DNA of 64,000 nucleotides from Pseudobacteriovorax antillogorgiicola. GTDB lineage: Bacteria > Bdellovibrionota_B > Oligoflexia > Oligoflexales > RGVZ01. The notes below the pieces were generated by a model, which worked only from the letters and a program-made list of their open reading frames with translations, had not been told where the DNA came from and made no database searches. Positions 42,704 to 52,678 of the stretch are shown here, one piece after another. The stretch spans positions 36,937-100,936 of the forward strand of contig CAMBEK010000006.1 of the NCBI GenBank assembly GCA_945865565.1. The letters are read 5' to 3'. The stretch's first letter is position 1. Each line of letters opens with the position of its first letter. A program made the position numbers and the translations under genes.

Positions 42704-43833
42704 GTTTCGCCCAGGATCGCCGCCAGGCGGTCGTGGGGCAAGGCATGGGCCGTGTTGCCGTCGCGTCCGATGACGGTTTTGCCAGCAAGCATCGCGTTCA
42801 AGACGGCTTCTTCCGTCGCATCGGCCGCCGCCTCAAATAGATCGTTCATCCAAAAGTCAGAAATCGCACGCGCCGTGTATTCGGCTTGTTCCGGATAGTG
42901 CGGAATCCGGTTGGCCGTGGAAAACGCCACGGCGATGTCGCCACTGCCGTGATAGGCAATGCCGCCTGTGCGGGCCAAACCCAACATCGCCCTCTTGGCC
43001 ATCCGCGACAACTGCCGCGCATCACACGGTGCATCTGTGGCGATCACAACCGTAATCGATCCCTCCTGGCCACGGGTTGGCATCAGATCGCTGATGATCT
43101 CGCCCACCATGTGCCCTTTGATGCGCAGGTTGTGCCGCCGGCCGTGATTGGAATTCACAATCACGCCGATTTTATAATCACGCACACAACGTGACGATGT
43201 TCCGATACCGCCCTTGAAGTCATAGGTCATCATCCCCGTCCCGGCACCAACCGCACCCTCTGCCACGGGGCCCGATGCCGCAATCGCAAGGGCCTCCTTC
43301 ACATGGGCGGGTTTGACATGCATCCCGCGGGAATCATTTAGCGTCGAATCGTCGCACTCAAGGACCATCGGGGTCGGCGTATCATCGGTGATGCCGAGGG
43401 CAGGATAACGTTCCAACATCCACTCGAGGAGACCGATATGGGCGGCCGACACGGAGAGTGTGTTGGTGAACAGGATCGGGTTCTCCAAGATCCCGGACTC
43501 CTGGACCCACATCAACCCGGCAGCCTCGCCCGTGCCATTAAGGATGAATGAACCGGCGGCAAGCTTTTGATGCCATAAATCCCCGTCCGCTGGAATGATC
43601 GCCGTCACCCCGGTGCGCACTGGCCCCTCGCCAATAACCAGCCTGCCGTCGCCGTGGTCAAGGGTCACATGACCGACACGAACGCCTGCAACATCTGTGA
43701 TGGCGTTGAATGGACCCGGTTTGAAAGATCCAATCTGGATACCAAAATCACGTAGGCGCTTGGCTGCCGGATTGTTCTTCACGTTGCGACTCCAGTTCGA
43801 GAAAAACGGACACGAAATTTGTACCACAATCAT
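42685..43833 (-). CDS. DmpA/BapA-type (S58/P1) aminopeptidase
   Basis: 382 aa if ATG 43833 (strong GGAGGGG upstream) is used; GTG 43782, with GGAG seven bases before, gives 365 aa and fits the family start better. N-terminal nucleophile fold: RLRDFGIQIG, ITDVAGVRVGH, VGAGTGMMTYDFKGGIGTSSR, and the self-cleavage site G-S in QEGSITVVIATDAP, where the Ser becomes the new N-terminus of the beta chain. Cleaves beta- or D-amino-acid-containing peptides in known members. The C-terminal RHPER is encoded by the dispersed repeat. Confidence 0.88.
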   Translation of the reverse strand: MIVVQISCPFFSNWSRNVKNNPAAKRLRDFGIQIGSFKPGPFNAITDVAGVRVGHVTLDHGDGRLVIGEGPVRTGVTAIIPADGDLWHQKLAAGSFILNGTGEAAGLMWVQESGILENPILFTNTLSVSAAHIGLLEWMLERYPALGITDDTPTPMVLECDDSTLNDSRGMHVKPAHVKEALAIAASGPVAEGAVGAGTGMMTYDFKGGIGTSSRCVRDYKIGVIVNSNHGRRHNLRIKGHMVGEIISDLMPTRGQEGSITVVIATDAPCDARQLSRMAKRAMLGLARTGGIAYHGSGDIAVAFSTANRIPHYPEQAEYTARAISDFWMNDLFEAAADATEEAVLNAMLAGKTVIGRDGNTAHALPHDRLAAILGETRHPER

Positions 43834-44039
43834 TCGGGAAATCCCCTCCAAGGGGCAGCACCCCGGCACTTTTTGCCTGACTTGATGGGCACAAAATGCC
43901 GAGTGCAAAATAAAAAATCAATGATTACGGACGGTTATTAATTAAGTCCAGCCGGCTTGCTAAGTATCCTCACACGGCTGACGACTCCTGACATTGGAGC
44001 GACATGGAGTTGCTCGTCACAAGACAGGAGGTCTGAATC

Positions 44040-44960
44040 ATGGGTCTGCGTATTCGTACAAACGTGTCGTCCTTGAACGCTCAGCGTCGCTTGGAATCAT
44101 CGACCGAAGCCATGGGAAACTCAGCGTCAAAGCTGGCTTCCGGTGAGCGAATCAATCGTGCCGCCGACGATGCCGCCGGTTTGGCAATCTCTGACAACTT
44201 GCGTGCCGATGTTCGGTCCCTTTCCCAGGCACGCCGCAACGCCAACGATGGTATCTCCCTCGTTCAGACCGCAGAAGGCGGCCTGATGGAGACCACCAAC
44301 ATGTTGGCCCGCCTTCGTGAATTGGCTGTGCAGTCTGCGAGTGATACGATCGGAGTCACCGAGCGTGGCTTTCTCGACCGTGAATTCCGCGCCCTGAAAG
44401 ACGAAATCGACCGGATCGCCTTGTCCACCGAGTTCAACGGCACCCGCCTCCTCGTTGGCCAGAACGATATCAATGATGACCTTAAGGGCGGCAACAGCTT
44501 CCCGCTCGAAATCCAGGTCAGCAAGGATTACTACCAGGGTTCAGATGCACTGGGCGAAGCAAACCCGGTCAACATCATCCGCATCGACTTGCAGAAGCTC
44601 AATGCCACCAGCTACGGCGAAGGTGGTCTTGGCCTGGGCAAGCAAGAAGACGGAGCCCGCATCGACAGCAAGACTGGGGCTCAGAACTCGATCTCGACTC
44701 TGGATACTGCAATCACCCAGATCAACGACTACCGGTCGTACCTGGGTTCCATCCAGAACCGTTTGACGACCACTGTGTCCAACTTGGGTTCGCAGGTTGA
44801 AAACCTTGAGACCGCTCGTAGCCGCATGCGTGATACGGATTTCGCTGCAGAGACGGCAAACTACACCCAGTCCAAGATCCTGCAGCAGGCAGGTACCTCG
44901 GTGTTGGCTCAGGCGAATCAGCAGCCGCAAGTGGCTCTGGGATTGCTCCAGAATCTGTAA
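44040..44960 (+). CDS. fliC: Flagellin
   Basis: 306 aa. Conserved ends: MGLRIRTNVSSLNAQRRLESS and INRAADDAAGLAISDNLRADVRSL at the N-terminus, and TDFAAETANYTQSKILQQAGTSVLAQANQQPQVALGLLQNL at the C-terminus. The variable middle is short, so the filament surface is small. A strong CAGGAGG precedes the ATG. Single gene with its own terminator. Related species often carry several flagellins; only one lies here. Confidence 0.97.
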   Translation: MGLRIRTNVSSLNAQRRLESSTEAMGNSASKLASGERINRAADDAAGLAISDNLRADVRSLSQARRNANDGISLVQTAEGGLMETTNMLARLRELAVQSASDTIGVTERGFLDREFRALKDEIDRIALSTEFNGTRLLVGQNDINDDLKGGNSFPLEIQVSKDYYQGSDALGEANPVNIIRIDLQKLNATSYGEGGLGLGKQEDGARIDSKTGAQNSISTLDTAITQINDYRSYLGSIQNRLTTTVSNLGSQVENLETARSRMRDTDFAAETANYTQSKILQQAGTSVLAQANQQPQVALGLLQNL

Positions 44961-45021
44961 AATGTTCGATGATCAATGGCTCCTGTCGAAAATCCTGGAA
45001 TTTTGTCCAATCCAAAATTTC

Positions 45022-45051
45022 AGGAGGCCTGACAGGGGCCTTCTTCTTGCT
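45022..45051 (+). terminator. Terminator after flagellin
   Basis: GGAGGCC (45023-45029) pairs with GGCCTTC (45037-45043), one mismatch, followed by TTCTTGCTGTTT. Placed 60 bp after the stop. Confidence 0.65.
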
Positions 45052-45129
45052 GTTTAAACCCTATTTAAGTGATTGTTTAAGGCCTTACTTCAGAAGTAGT
45101 CTAAAGGCTCGATTTTCAGGAGCTTTTCC

Positions 45130-46050
45130 GTGCCTCGTAAATTCAATTCCGTAAGAATCATCGGTGTCCCATCGGATCTTGGCGCCAACATCCGCGGCGC
45201 GAACGTTGGCCCATCTGCAGTGCGGATTGCTGGCCTGCACGATAAAATTTCGGTGCTCGGATACAAAATAGAAGATGCCGGAGACATTCTGGTCCCGATC
45301 CGGGAGACCCTGCCCGAGAGCGCTGCGAAAGAAAAATACCTGACCACCATCACTGATGTGTGCGACCTGCTCCGCATGGAAGTCGAAATGTCGCTAGACC
45401 GCGATATGCTGCCCATCGTGATTGGGGGTGATCACTCGATCGCCATGGGAACGATCAGCGGAACGAGTTCGTTTTACCGTAAAAAAAACCAAAGCATCGG
45501 CCTGATCTGGGTTGATGCCCATGCCGACATGAACACTCCGGCAAGTTCCCCGACCGGAAACCTTCACGGGATGCCCCTTTCGACATTGCTTGGAAAGGGG
45601 ATTCCACAACTCGTCGAACTCGGCGGATTCGCTGAAAAATTGCGTCCTGAAAACGTGGCCCTGATCGGTATCCGGACACTTGATCATGAAGAGAAGAGGA
45701 TTTGCCGTGAAAGCGGGATTCGATACTTCACCATGCGTGAAATCGATGAACGCGGAATGGCAGCCATCATGAAAGAAGCCGTTGCCGTTGCCTCCAAGGG
45801 AACCTCGGGAATTCATCTTTCATTTGACGTCGACGGCATCGACCCCCTCTACGCCCCTGGGGTCAGCACTCCAGTCACCGGTGGTTTGAGTTACCGCGAA
45901 GCCCATCTGGCCCTCGAGATGATTGCGGACACTGGCATGCTCACTTCAATGGAATTCGTTGAGTTAAACCCCATGCGCGATGTGGCACACAAGACTGCTG
46001 AACTTCTGGTGGAGTTGGTGCAGTCGGCCCTCGGTAAATCGATTGTCTGA
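45130..46050 (+). CDS. rocF: Arginase
   Basis: Hydrolyses arginine to ornithine and urea. 306 aa. Binuclear Mn site: GGDHS (H102), DAHAD (D129, H131, D133) and SFDVDGIDP (D233, D235). NLHGMPLSTLLG favours arginase over agmatinase. GTG start with CAGGAG eight bases upstream. Directly followed by tgt at 6 bp, so the two may be co-transcribed. Ornithine formed could feed the aminotransferase/P5C-dehydrogenase cluster at 31-37 kb. Confidence 0.9.
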   Translation: MPRKFNSVRIIGVPSDLGANIRGANVGPSAVRIAGLHDKISVLGYKIEDAGDILVPIRETLPESAAKEKYLTTITDVCDLLRMEVEMSLDRDMLPIVIGGDHSIAMGTISGTSSFYRKKNQSIGLIWVDAHADMNTPASSPTGNLHGMPLSTLLGKGIPQLVELGGFAEKLRPENVALIGIRTLDHEEKRICRESGIRYFTMREIDERGMAAIMKEAVAVASKGTSGIHLSFDVDGIDPLYAPGVSTPVTGGLSYREAHLALEMIADTGMLTSMEFVELNPMRDVAHKTAELLVELVQSALGKSIV

Positions 46051-47169
<1,119 letters not shown>

Positions 47170-47268
47170 AATCAAAGCAATATCAGCCTCTTAATCAGAA
47201 AAAAAAGACTTCCTTAAGATCCAAGACGGAAAAGCCGTTAACAAGAGATCAATTTATTGGGAGTTCAA

Positions 47269-48390
47269 ATGCTTGTCCTCAAACGCTCGATTGGCAGTGG
47301 CGTCGCCCTTAAAGCCGCACTTAACATTGCCCTCACCGGGCTGGCTCTAGGCACTGCAGGCTGCTCCATTACAGTTACCGACGACACAGGAACCACGGAC
47401 TCATCCGAGTACAACACCTCTGACAATTCAAACGCCATGGCGATGCCGCCGGGCACCAATGCTGCCGCAAAAATCACACTACCGATGGAACTGATTTCCA
47501 GCGATCGCAGCAACGGCGGCATGGCTGGAAAAACCAGTGAGGTCGGGATATTTCCTGACGAAGCGACACCCACAAAAATTTCTTTGGGATGCGTACTTAA
47601 ATCGCCAAACGCCCGCGACGGGGCATTGGTCATGGGACAGGTAAATGTGGACGCAGAACTACTGGAAGTCGTCGGCGCAAGCGATACCGAAACCAAAGTC
47701 GTTGCGTCTCTTCAGCGTGGGGTGCGATGTGCTGATTTTGTTTTGAGCATGCAAAATTTACCAGTCGGCAAGACCCTGATTTTTGCAGCAACCATCGGCA
47801 ACCAACTGGGAGCGTTCTCGGGCCAAACCGAACCGTTCGTGTTCAAAGGTCAGGAGACGCTGCATTTGGCCCTGAAAATGAAACCCGTACCAACCGGCGC
47901 AGATGCTATCGTGGATGTTTCCTTCGACACCCATTCAGGCGGTCAGGTCGTTAATCGGCACGACCGGCGTGACCGGCGCCATGGGATGCAGATCCTCAAG
48001 CTGCTGTTCAAGGAACAGGCTGCGGTAAACCTAAACCAGATTTTGCTCAAAAATGCGCCCGACTCAAAAAAGACTGAACTGTGCAGGCGCGACAATACAG
48101 AATGCCACTCAATGATCCGGTACGAGTCTGCGAGGTGTATCATGATCACAAAGCAGTGCACTTTGAATGGCACTGCCTTGGTCGAAGCTGAATCGGCAAG
48201 CCTCTACGAGGCTTTGTCAAAAGCATCGCAGTCACTGATTCAAGACAGGACCAGAATGGCTGTCCACGCCCTGATGTGCCAAACGATCAAAAGGCAAAAA
48301 GATCCACAGGCTCCTGCCGAAGAAGCCACATTCTGCTACGGCATCCCGGGGATCGGACCTGAATTGGACGGAAGGATCACGATCCAATAG
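47269..48390 (+). CDS. Hypothetical lipoprotein
   Basis: 373 aa. Signal peptide ending in LGTAGC. The mature N-terminus is a Ser/Thr/Asp-rich linker (TVTDDTGTTDSSEYNTSDNSN), then a globular part containing six Cys, two of them in LCRRDNTECHS. No family recognised. ATG 47269 follows GGGAG; the TTG at 47257 lies on that RBS and is rejected. Similar in style to the lipoproteins at 8.4 and 51.6 kb. Confidence 0.75.
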   Translation: MLVLKRSIGSGVALKAALNIALTGLALGTAGCSITVTDDTGTTDSSEYNTSDNSNAMAMPPGTNAAAKITLPMELISSDRSNGGMAGKTSEVGIFPDEATPTKISLGCVLKSPNARDGALVMGQVNVDAELLEVVGASDTETKVVASLQRGVRCADFVLSMQNLPVGKTLIFAATIGNQLGAFSGQTEPFVFKGQETLHLALKMKPVPTGADAIVDVSFDTHSGGQVVNRHDRRDRRHGMQILKLLFKEQAAVNLNQILLKNAPDSKKTELCRRDNTECHSMIRYESARCIMITKQCTLNGTALVEAESASLYEALSKASQSLIQDRTRMAVHALMCQTIKRQKDPQAPAEEATFCYGIPGIGPELDGRITIQ

Positions 48391-48401
48391 GCAGGGAACT
48401 G

Positions 48402-48935
48402 TTAGTTCAGGACCCAGCGAAACGGCACAGACAAGCCCACCGCAACAAACGTCGCGGAGTCGCCAAAGACCAAATGAGGTACTGCGGCGACTCCGATTTC
48501 AAGCGGGGTGTCCTTGATGTGCCAGTTCACCCCAAAGGGCAACCTTCCGGCCACGAGGCCCAAACCACCAAGAGAATAAACCTCGGCCCCAAATCCGTAA
48601 AAAATATCAGGTTCTACGCTGGAACCTTTTTTACGCGGATAAATCTTGCAGTAATCGGCACCAACGGAAACACCGCCATAAAACCAGCCGGAACCCAAAT
48701 CGAACTGGACGAAAGTTTCGGGATCCAAATCGGTTCGCAGGGACAGGCCATGGTAACCCAGGTCAATTCCGACTGCCGTCTTACCAAAAGCAAACGGGGC
48801 CTGCAGTGCGATTGCACCGGCCAGCCCCGCCGCCGAACATAGAATTGTGATTTTAGACGTAAGCCGAATCCCCGCCCGAGGCGATGATGATTTTGCCTTC
48901 TTCTTCGAGTTTGCGCGCAACCTGAACAATTTCAT
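48402..48935 (-). CDS. Hypothetical exported protein, possibly beta-barrel
   Basis: 177 aa from ATG 48935. A long basic n-region, then a hydrophobic segment (ILCSAAGLAGAIALQAPFAFG) as signal peptide, then Gly/aromatic-rich strands (VGIDLGYHGLSLRTDLDPETFVQFDLGSGWFYGGVSVGADY...) ending in WVLN, which is like a small outer-membrane barrel. The 5' 83 bp overlap the end of fliG in another frame; no later ATG/GTG/TTG gives a signal peptide, so the overlap appears genuine. Not recognised. Confidence 0.5.
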   Translation of the reverse strand: MKLFRLRANSKKKAKSSSPRAGIRLTSKITILCSAAGLAGAIALQAPFAFGKTAVGIDLGYHGLSLRTDLDPETFVQFDLGSGWFYGGVSVGADYCKIYPRKKGSSVEPDIFYGFGAEVYSLGGLGLVAGRLPFGVNWHIKDTPLEIGVAAVPHLVFGDSATFVAVGLSVPFRWVLN

Positions 48936-49854
48936 ATTGAATTGCCTCAACATCCGAGAGCTTGACGGCCGCCATGGCCTCCATATCTTCGCGCAGCATC
49001 TTTGATGCACGCTCTGACATGTTTTTAAATACCAGTTCTCGTACCGCCTCGGAAGCAGTCTTAAGGGCGATTTTCCATTTATCGACCTGAACGGCCTTGA
49101 CCAGTTCCTGAATGCCCCGGTCATCGATTTTCACAAGGTCATCGAAGGTGAACATCAACTGCCGGATTCGTTCTGCCAATTCAGGATCCCGCTCCTCCAG
49201 GCCATCCAGGATGGTTTCCTCCGTTGCGCCGTCGATCAAATTGAGCATCTCGGCAATTGGCTCCACGCCGCCAATCTTCTGGGTTGAGATCGAACCAAGT
49301 GCATTGATTTCGGCTCGCAATACATCGTCAATCTCGTCAATGATCTCTGGCGCAACAGCGTCAAGGCTTGCAATGCGGATCAAAATTTCTGTCCGGATGC
49401 TCTCCGGCAAAAGTTTAATCGTGTCACCGCACTTCCGTGCATCGAGATGGGCCAAGATCAGAGCGATGGTCTGAGGATGTTCGTTGCGAATAAAATTGGA
49501 CAGCGTGCGGGCATCGACCAGCTCAAGGGCATCCAGGTTCGATGAGGATCCAAGGGCAAGTTGATTGATGAGATCGTCACCGTCGCTGCCCTTGAAGGCA
49601 CTTCCAATGACCTTTTTGGTGAAGTCATTTCCACCATAAAAGAATTTCCGGTTCTGCTGCAGGACTGCGTAGAACTCGCCCATCACGGTTTCAACGACGT
49701 CGTTCTCCATGCGGCCAAGGCGACTCATCGCCGCACCGATTCGCTTGATCTCGAATTCGGTCATATTTTTGAAGATTTCGGCTGAAATCTCCTCACCGAA
49801 TGAGAGCAGCAGGATGGCGGCCTTTTGGGCACCGGTAAACTTCTGATTGGCCAT
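48853..49854 (-). CDS. fliG: Flagellar motor switch protein FliG
   Basis: 333 aa. N-domain FTGAQKAAILLLSFGEE, middle domain EHPQTIALILAHLDARKCGDTIKLLPESIR (EHPQ motif), and C-domain MFTFDDLVKIDDRGIQELVKAVQVDKWKIALKTASEAVRELVFKNMSERASKML, the torque helix. ATG 49854 or GTG 49860. It stands away from other flagellar genes apart from flagellin 4 kb off, and no fliF or fliM is adjacent. Confidence 0.96.
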   Translation of the reverse strand: MANQKFTGAQKAAILLLSFGEEISAEIFKNMTEFEIKRIGAAMSRLGRMENDVVETVMGEFYAVLQQNRKFFYGGNDFTKKVIGSAFKGSDGDDLINQLALGSSSNLDALELVDARTLSNFIRNEHPQTIALILAHLDARKCGDTIKLLPESIRTEILIRIASLDAVAPEIIDEIDDVLRAEINALGSISTQKIGGVEPIAEMLNLIDGATEETILDGLEERDPELAERIRQLMFTFDDLVKIDDRGIQELVKAVQVDKWKIALKTASEAVRELVFKNMSERASKMLREDMEAMAAVKLSDVEAIQYEIVQVARKLEEEGKIIIASGGDSAYV

Positions 49855-50142
49855 GAGCACCGTCCAAATGGTTTTCTTTTATTTTACCCTGAACTGGCTC
49901 AAAGTCGTGCGCTTCCCGGCTTCCCGCCTGTCAAACTGGTTGACACCTGTCACCAATGGAGTTTCCTCTGCGCTTTTTTCACCAGGCAAGTTTTTTTAAA
50001 TAACTAAGCAAATACGGGCTATTACAATAAAGATGCGGACCACGCCAGGGATCGCCGGCTCTGGAACAGGCCTTGCTCCTGTCTGGTTAGAAACGCCTTG
50101 ATGGCCCAGATCTTCTTGTTGATGTTGTGGAGCTGCCCTCTG

Positions 50143-51627
50143 ATGTTGCTGAACCGGAAAACGACTTGGTGTACTGCCTTTGGAATCTCTATTGCCTTGG
50201 CCGCGGCCGGCTCAGTCCTGAGCGGCAGAGCCTACGCCCAAGGGTCTTCCGAATCCGTTGGTTCGGAAAATCAGGTCGCTCCGAAATTCAATGAAAAAAT
50301 ACGCCTTGAAGTGCGCGAGTCCCTCCGTACCGACAGCATGATCCATGATGCTGAGCAATTTGATTTACAGCGCAAGAAGGTTGCCAATGCGGATGACTGC
50401 CTTCCACTCTTTGTTCGACAAATGGCACAACTTCGAGTCCTTTACATGCACTGCTCCGCCGAAGCCTTGAAGGAAGACTCAAAATCACGCAAGGTCACGG
50501 AAACCTTTACCGTCTCCGAGGATCTGGCACGGCGCTTCAACTTTTGGCGACGCGTCTACGGCCTCTGGGCCAAAGATCAGTATGTCCTGCACAGCTCTGA
50601 ATACCCGGAAGTGATCCTGGAAATCATCGACGCCAGCAAAGTCTACAAAACGGACTTTCTCGGCCGCGAAGCCCAAGCAGAACGCTTTGTGTCAAACATC
50701 GCCTCCATGCGCCGGGCAAACTACCGCAGTCTCCTGATGCAGTTGCATCGTGATCGCAAAAAAGATCCGAAATCTATGTCTCCCGCGCTTCAACGCATTG
50801 CAACATTGTTTGACCGTATCCATGATCCGATGAAGTATTCCAAGGCGGCCGGGTCTTTGCGAATGCAGCGTGGTCAGCGCGATTTCATTGCAAACGGACT
50901 TACCGTCGGCCCTAAATACCTGCACGCCATTGAAGCTGCTTTCCAGGAACAGGGTGTTCCGAAAGAGCTCTCGCGCCTGGCCTACATCGAATCGTCATTT
51001 AATCTTCTTGCCATGTCGAAAGTCGGTGCCTCTGGCGTTTATCAGATCATGCCCGAGACCGGGCGTCAGTATTTGAGGATGATCCCAGGCATCGACGAGC
51101 GCAATGAACCTATCAAGGCCGCGACAGCCGCCGCAAAACTGCTCAAACTTAATTACGCCATCCTGGGTTCATGGCCTCTGGCAGTCACGGCGTACAACCA
51201 CGGGGTGGGTGGTTTACAAAAGGCTGTCCGAAAAAGCGGCAGCACAGATCTTGGCTACATGGTTAAGCACTATTCGAATCCACAGTTTCAGTTTGCCTCG
51301 AAAAATTTCTTTTGCGGATTTCTTGCGATCCTTGCGACCCTGCAGGAAAGTGAAAAATTATTTCCTGACGTTGCGATTGCCACACCAGTCAAATTTCAGA
51401 TGGTGAAATTAACCAAACCCCAAACGCTGGCAGCAGCAGCAAAAACCAACGCCAGCACAGTCGATGAACTTCTAGCCCTCAATCGTGACATTCAGCGTAG
51501 CTATGCAAAATCTGGCGGCCTGTTACCGCGCGGGTACAACCTGAAGATTCCACCGGCAGCCCCGGCTGAACTTGCAGCCGTTTCCACCGACCAGACTCGC
51601 CCAGCCACGGGGGCCCTCAAACCGTGA
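50143..51627 (+). CDS. Lytic transglycosylase (MltD-like) with LysM
   Basis: 494 aa. From ATG 50143 the signal peptide is classical (MLLNRKTTWCTAFGISIALAAAGSVLSGRAYA); an ATG at 50101 gives an extra hydrophobic stretch. An SLT domain carries the catalytic Glu E283 in LAYIESSFN and GASGVYQIMPETGRQY, and YNHGVGGL. The C-terminus has a LysM-like module (TLAAAAKTNASTVDELLALNRDI...LPRGYNLKIP). Cuts peptidoglycan glycan strands in the periplasm. Its stop overlaps the next GTG. Confidence 0.88.
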   Translation: MLLNRKTTWCTAFGISIALAAAGSVLSGRAYAQGSSESVGSENQVAPKFNEKIRLEVRESLRTDSMIHDAEQFDLQRKKVANADDCLPLFVRQMAQLRVLYMHCSAEALKEDSKSRKVTETFTVSEDLARRFNFWRRVYGLWAKDQYVLHSSEYPEVILEIIDASKVYKTDFLGREAQAERFVSNIASMRRANYRSLLMQLHRDRKKDPKSMSPALQRIATLFDRIHDPMKYSKAAGSLRMQRGQRDFIANGLTVGPKYLHAIEAAFQEQGVPKELSRLAYIESSFNLLAMSKVGASGVYQIMPETGRQYLRMIPGIDERNEPIKAATAAAKLLKLNYAILGSWPLAVTAYNHGVGGLQKAVRKSGSTDLGYMVKHYSNPQFQFASKNFFCGFLAILATLQESEKLFPDVAIATPVKFQMVKLTKPQTLAAAAKTNASTVDELLALNRDIQRSYAKSGGLLPRGYNLKIPPAAPAELAAVSTDQTRPATGALKP

Positions 51628-52580
51628 GGCAACTTTCAGCAATCACATCTGCATTTGCTGTTGCGGGTCTGATGGCCTCATGCAGCCAGCAAAAAATCGG
51701 TGAATTGATCAATGGCAAGCGCCATGCGCCAGAGATTGTTGACGTAGTCGACGGCCGAGACGCAGATCTGAACTTCATGAAAATCTATATCGATCTCGAT
51801 GATGCCGGGCTCACTGTTCGCATTTACAACACGCCAGCCAATTCAGAAATATTTTGTGGAATCGACGAACATGATCCATCGCCTTGTCGTCATGGTGACC
51901 GATTTGACCGCCCGTCTTCGGGCGAACACCGGATCACAGTGACGGCACGCAACAATGGCAAGACCATTGATTCTGCCATTGCGAAATTCACCATTGTTCC
52001 CGGCTCCAACGAAAACCAGACCATCGGATCTGGTGATCCCGCGCACCCCTTGGCCATGAAGGTTTCTAATTCAGATTTCGCCAATGGCAATCCGGTTCCT
52101 GTCAGCCGGGCTTTTACAGTCAATTTTTCATTTGCCCAGACACCGCCTTGTGAAAATCCCGTGTTGCGTTGCGCCATGGATTCCGTTTCCAGCATCTGGT
52201 CCCTTTGCGACACCAGGGAACGCCGCCGTGTGATCCCTGCCTACTTGATGGCAAACGGCTCCCAGACCCTTTATGCACAGGCAAGTTGCGGCGATCTCAG
52301 CGGTCCATTGCTGCGCGTCCAGTGGTACGGCGTTCCTGACAACTACCAGCCACTGATGCCCCAAATTGAACGCGATGAATCCGACGGGCGCCTTGTTTCC
52401 CTGGCACGCGAGCCGGATTGTCCGGCGAACGCGGTAATTTGGGAATGCCGCGTTGGCGGGTCATCCACCTCATGGGAGTCTTGTGCAAGTGGCAGCCGGA
52501 TCGATGCCACAACAGCGAAGCGATATGATGCCCTTCGGGCCGTGTGCGGAAGCCAGCGCGGCCCTGCCATTTCACTTTAA
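51624..52580 (+). CDS. Hypothetical lipoprotein coupled to the transglycosylase
   Basis: 318 aa. Lipobox LMASC. GTG overlaps the transglycosylase stop (GTGA), so both are made together. The mature protein has Cys-pairs spaced like extracellular domains (NPVLRCAMDSVSSIWSLCDT, NAVIWECRVGGSSTSWESCASG), two related modules of about 40 residues: a likely internal duplication. No family recognised. It may bind or guide the transglycosylase. Confidence 0.72.
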   Translation: MRQLSAITSAFAVAGLMASCSQQKIGELINGKRHAPEIVDVVDGRDADLNFMKIYIDLDDAGLTVRIYNTPANSEIFCGIDEHDPSPCRHGDRFDRPSSGEHRITVTARNNGKTIDSAIAKFTIVPGSNENQTIGSGDPAHPLAMKVSNSDFANGNPVPVSRAFTVNFSFAQTPPCENPVLRCAMDSVSSIWSLCDTRERRRVIPAYLMANGSQTLYAQASCGDLSGPLLRVQWYGVPDNYQPLMPQIERDESDGRLVSLAREPDCPANAVIWECRVGGSSTSWESCASGSRIDATTAKRYDALRAVCGSQRGPAISL

Positions 52581-52678
52581 TTAAAAAACAATCATTTCAG
52601 CCGGTTGAACCAACTCTCCTCAGGATGAACGGACGGTGGTCGATAGCCTTTAAAGAAGCCTTTCATTCAAGGTGTCTT

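Noticed and set aside
43909..44039. Sigma-28 promoter before flagellin
   Set aside because: TTAAGTCC...GCTAAGTA resembles the motif, but spacing is wrong and I cannot support it.
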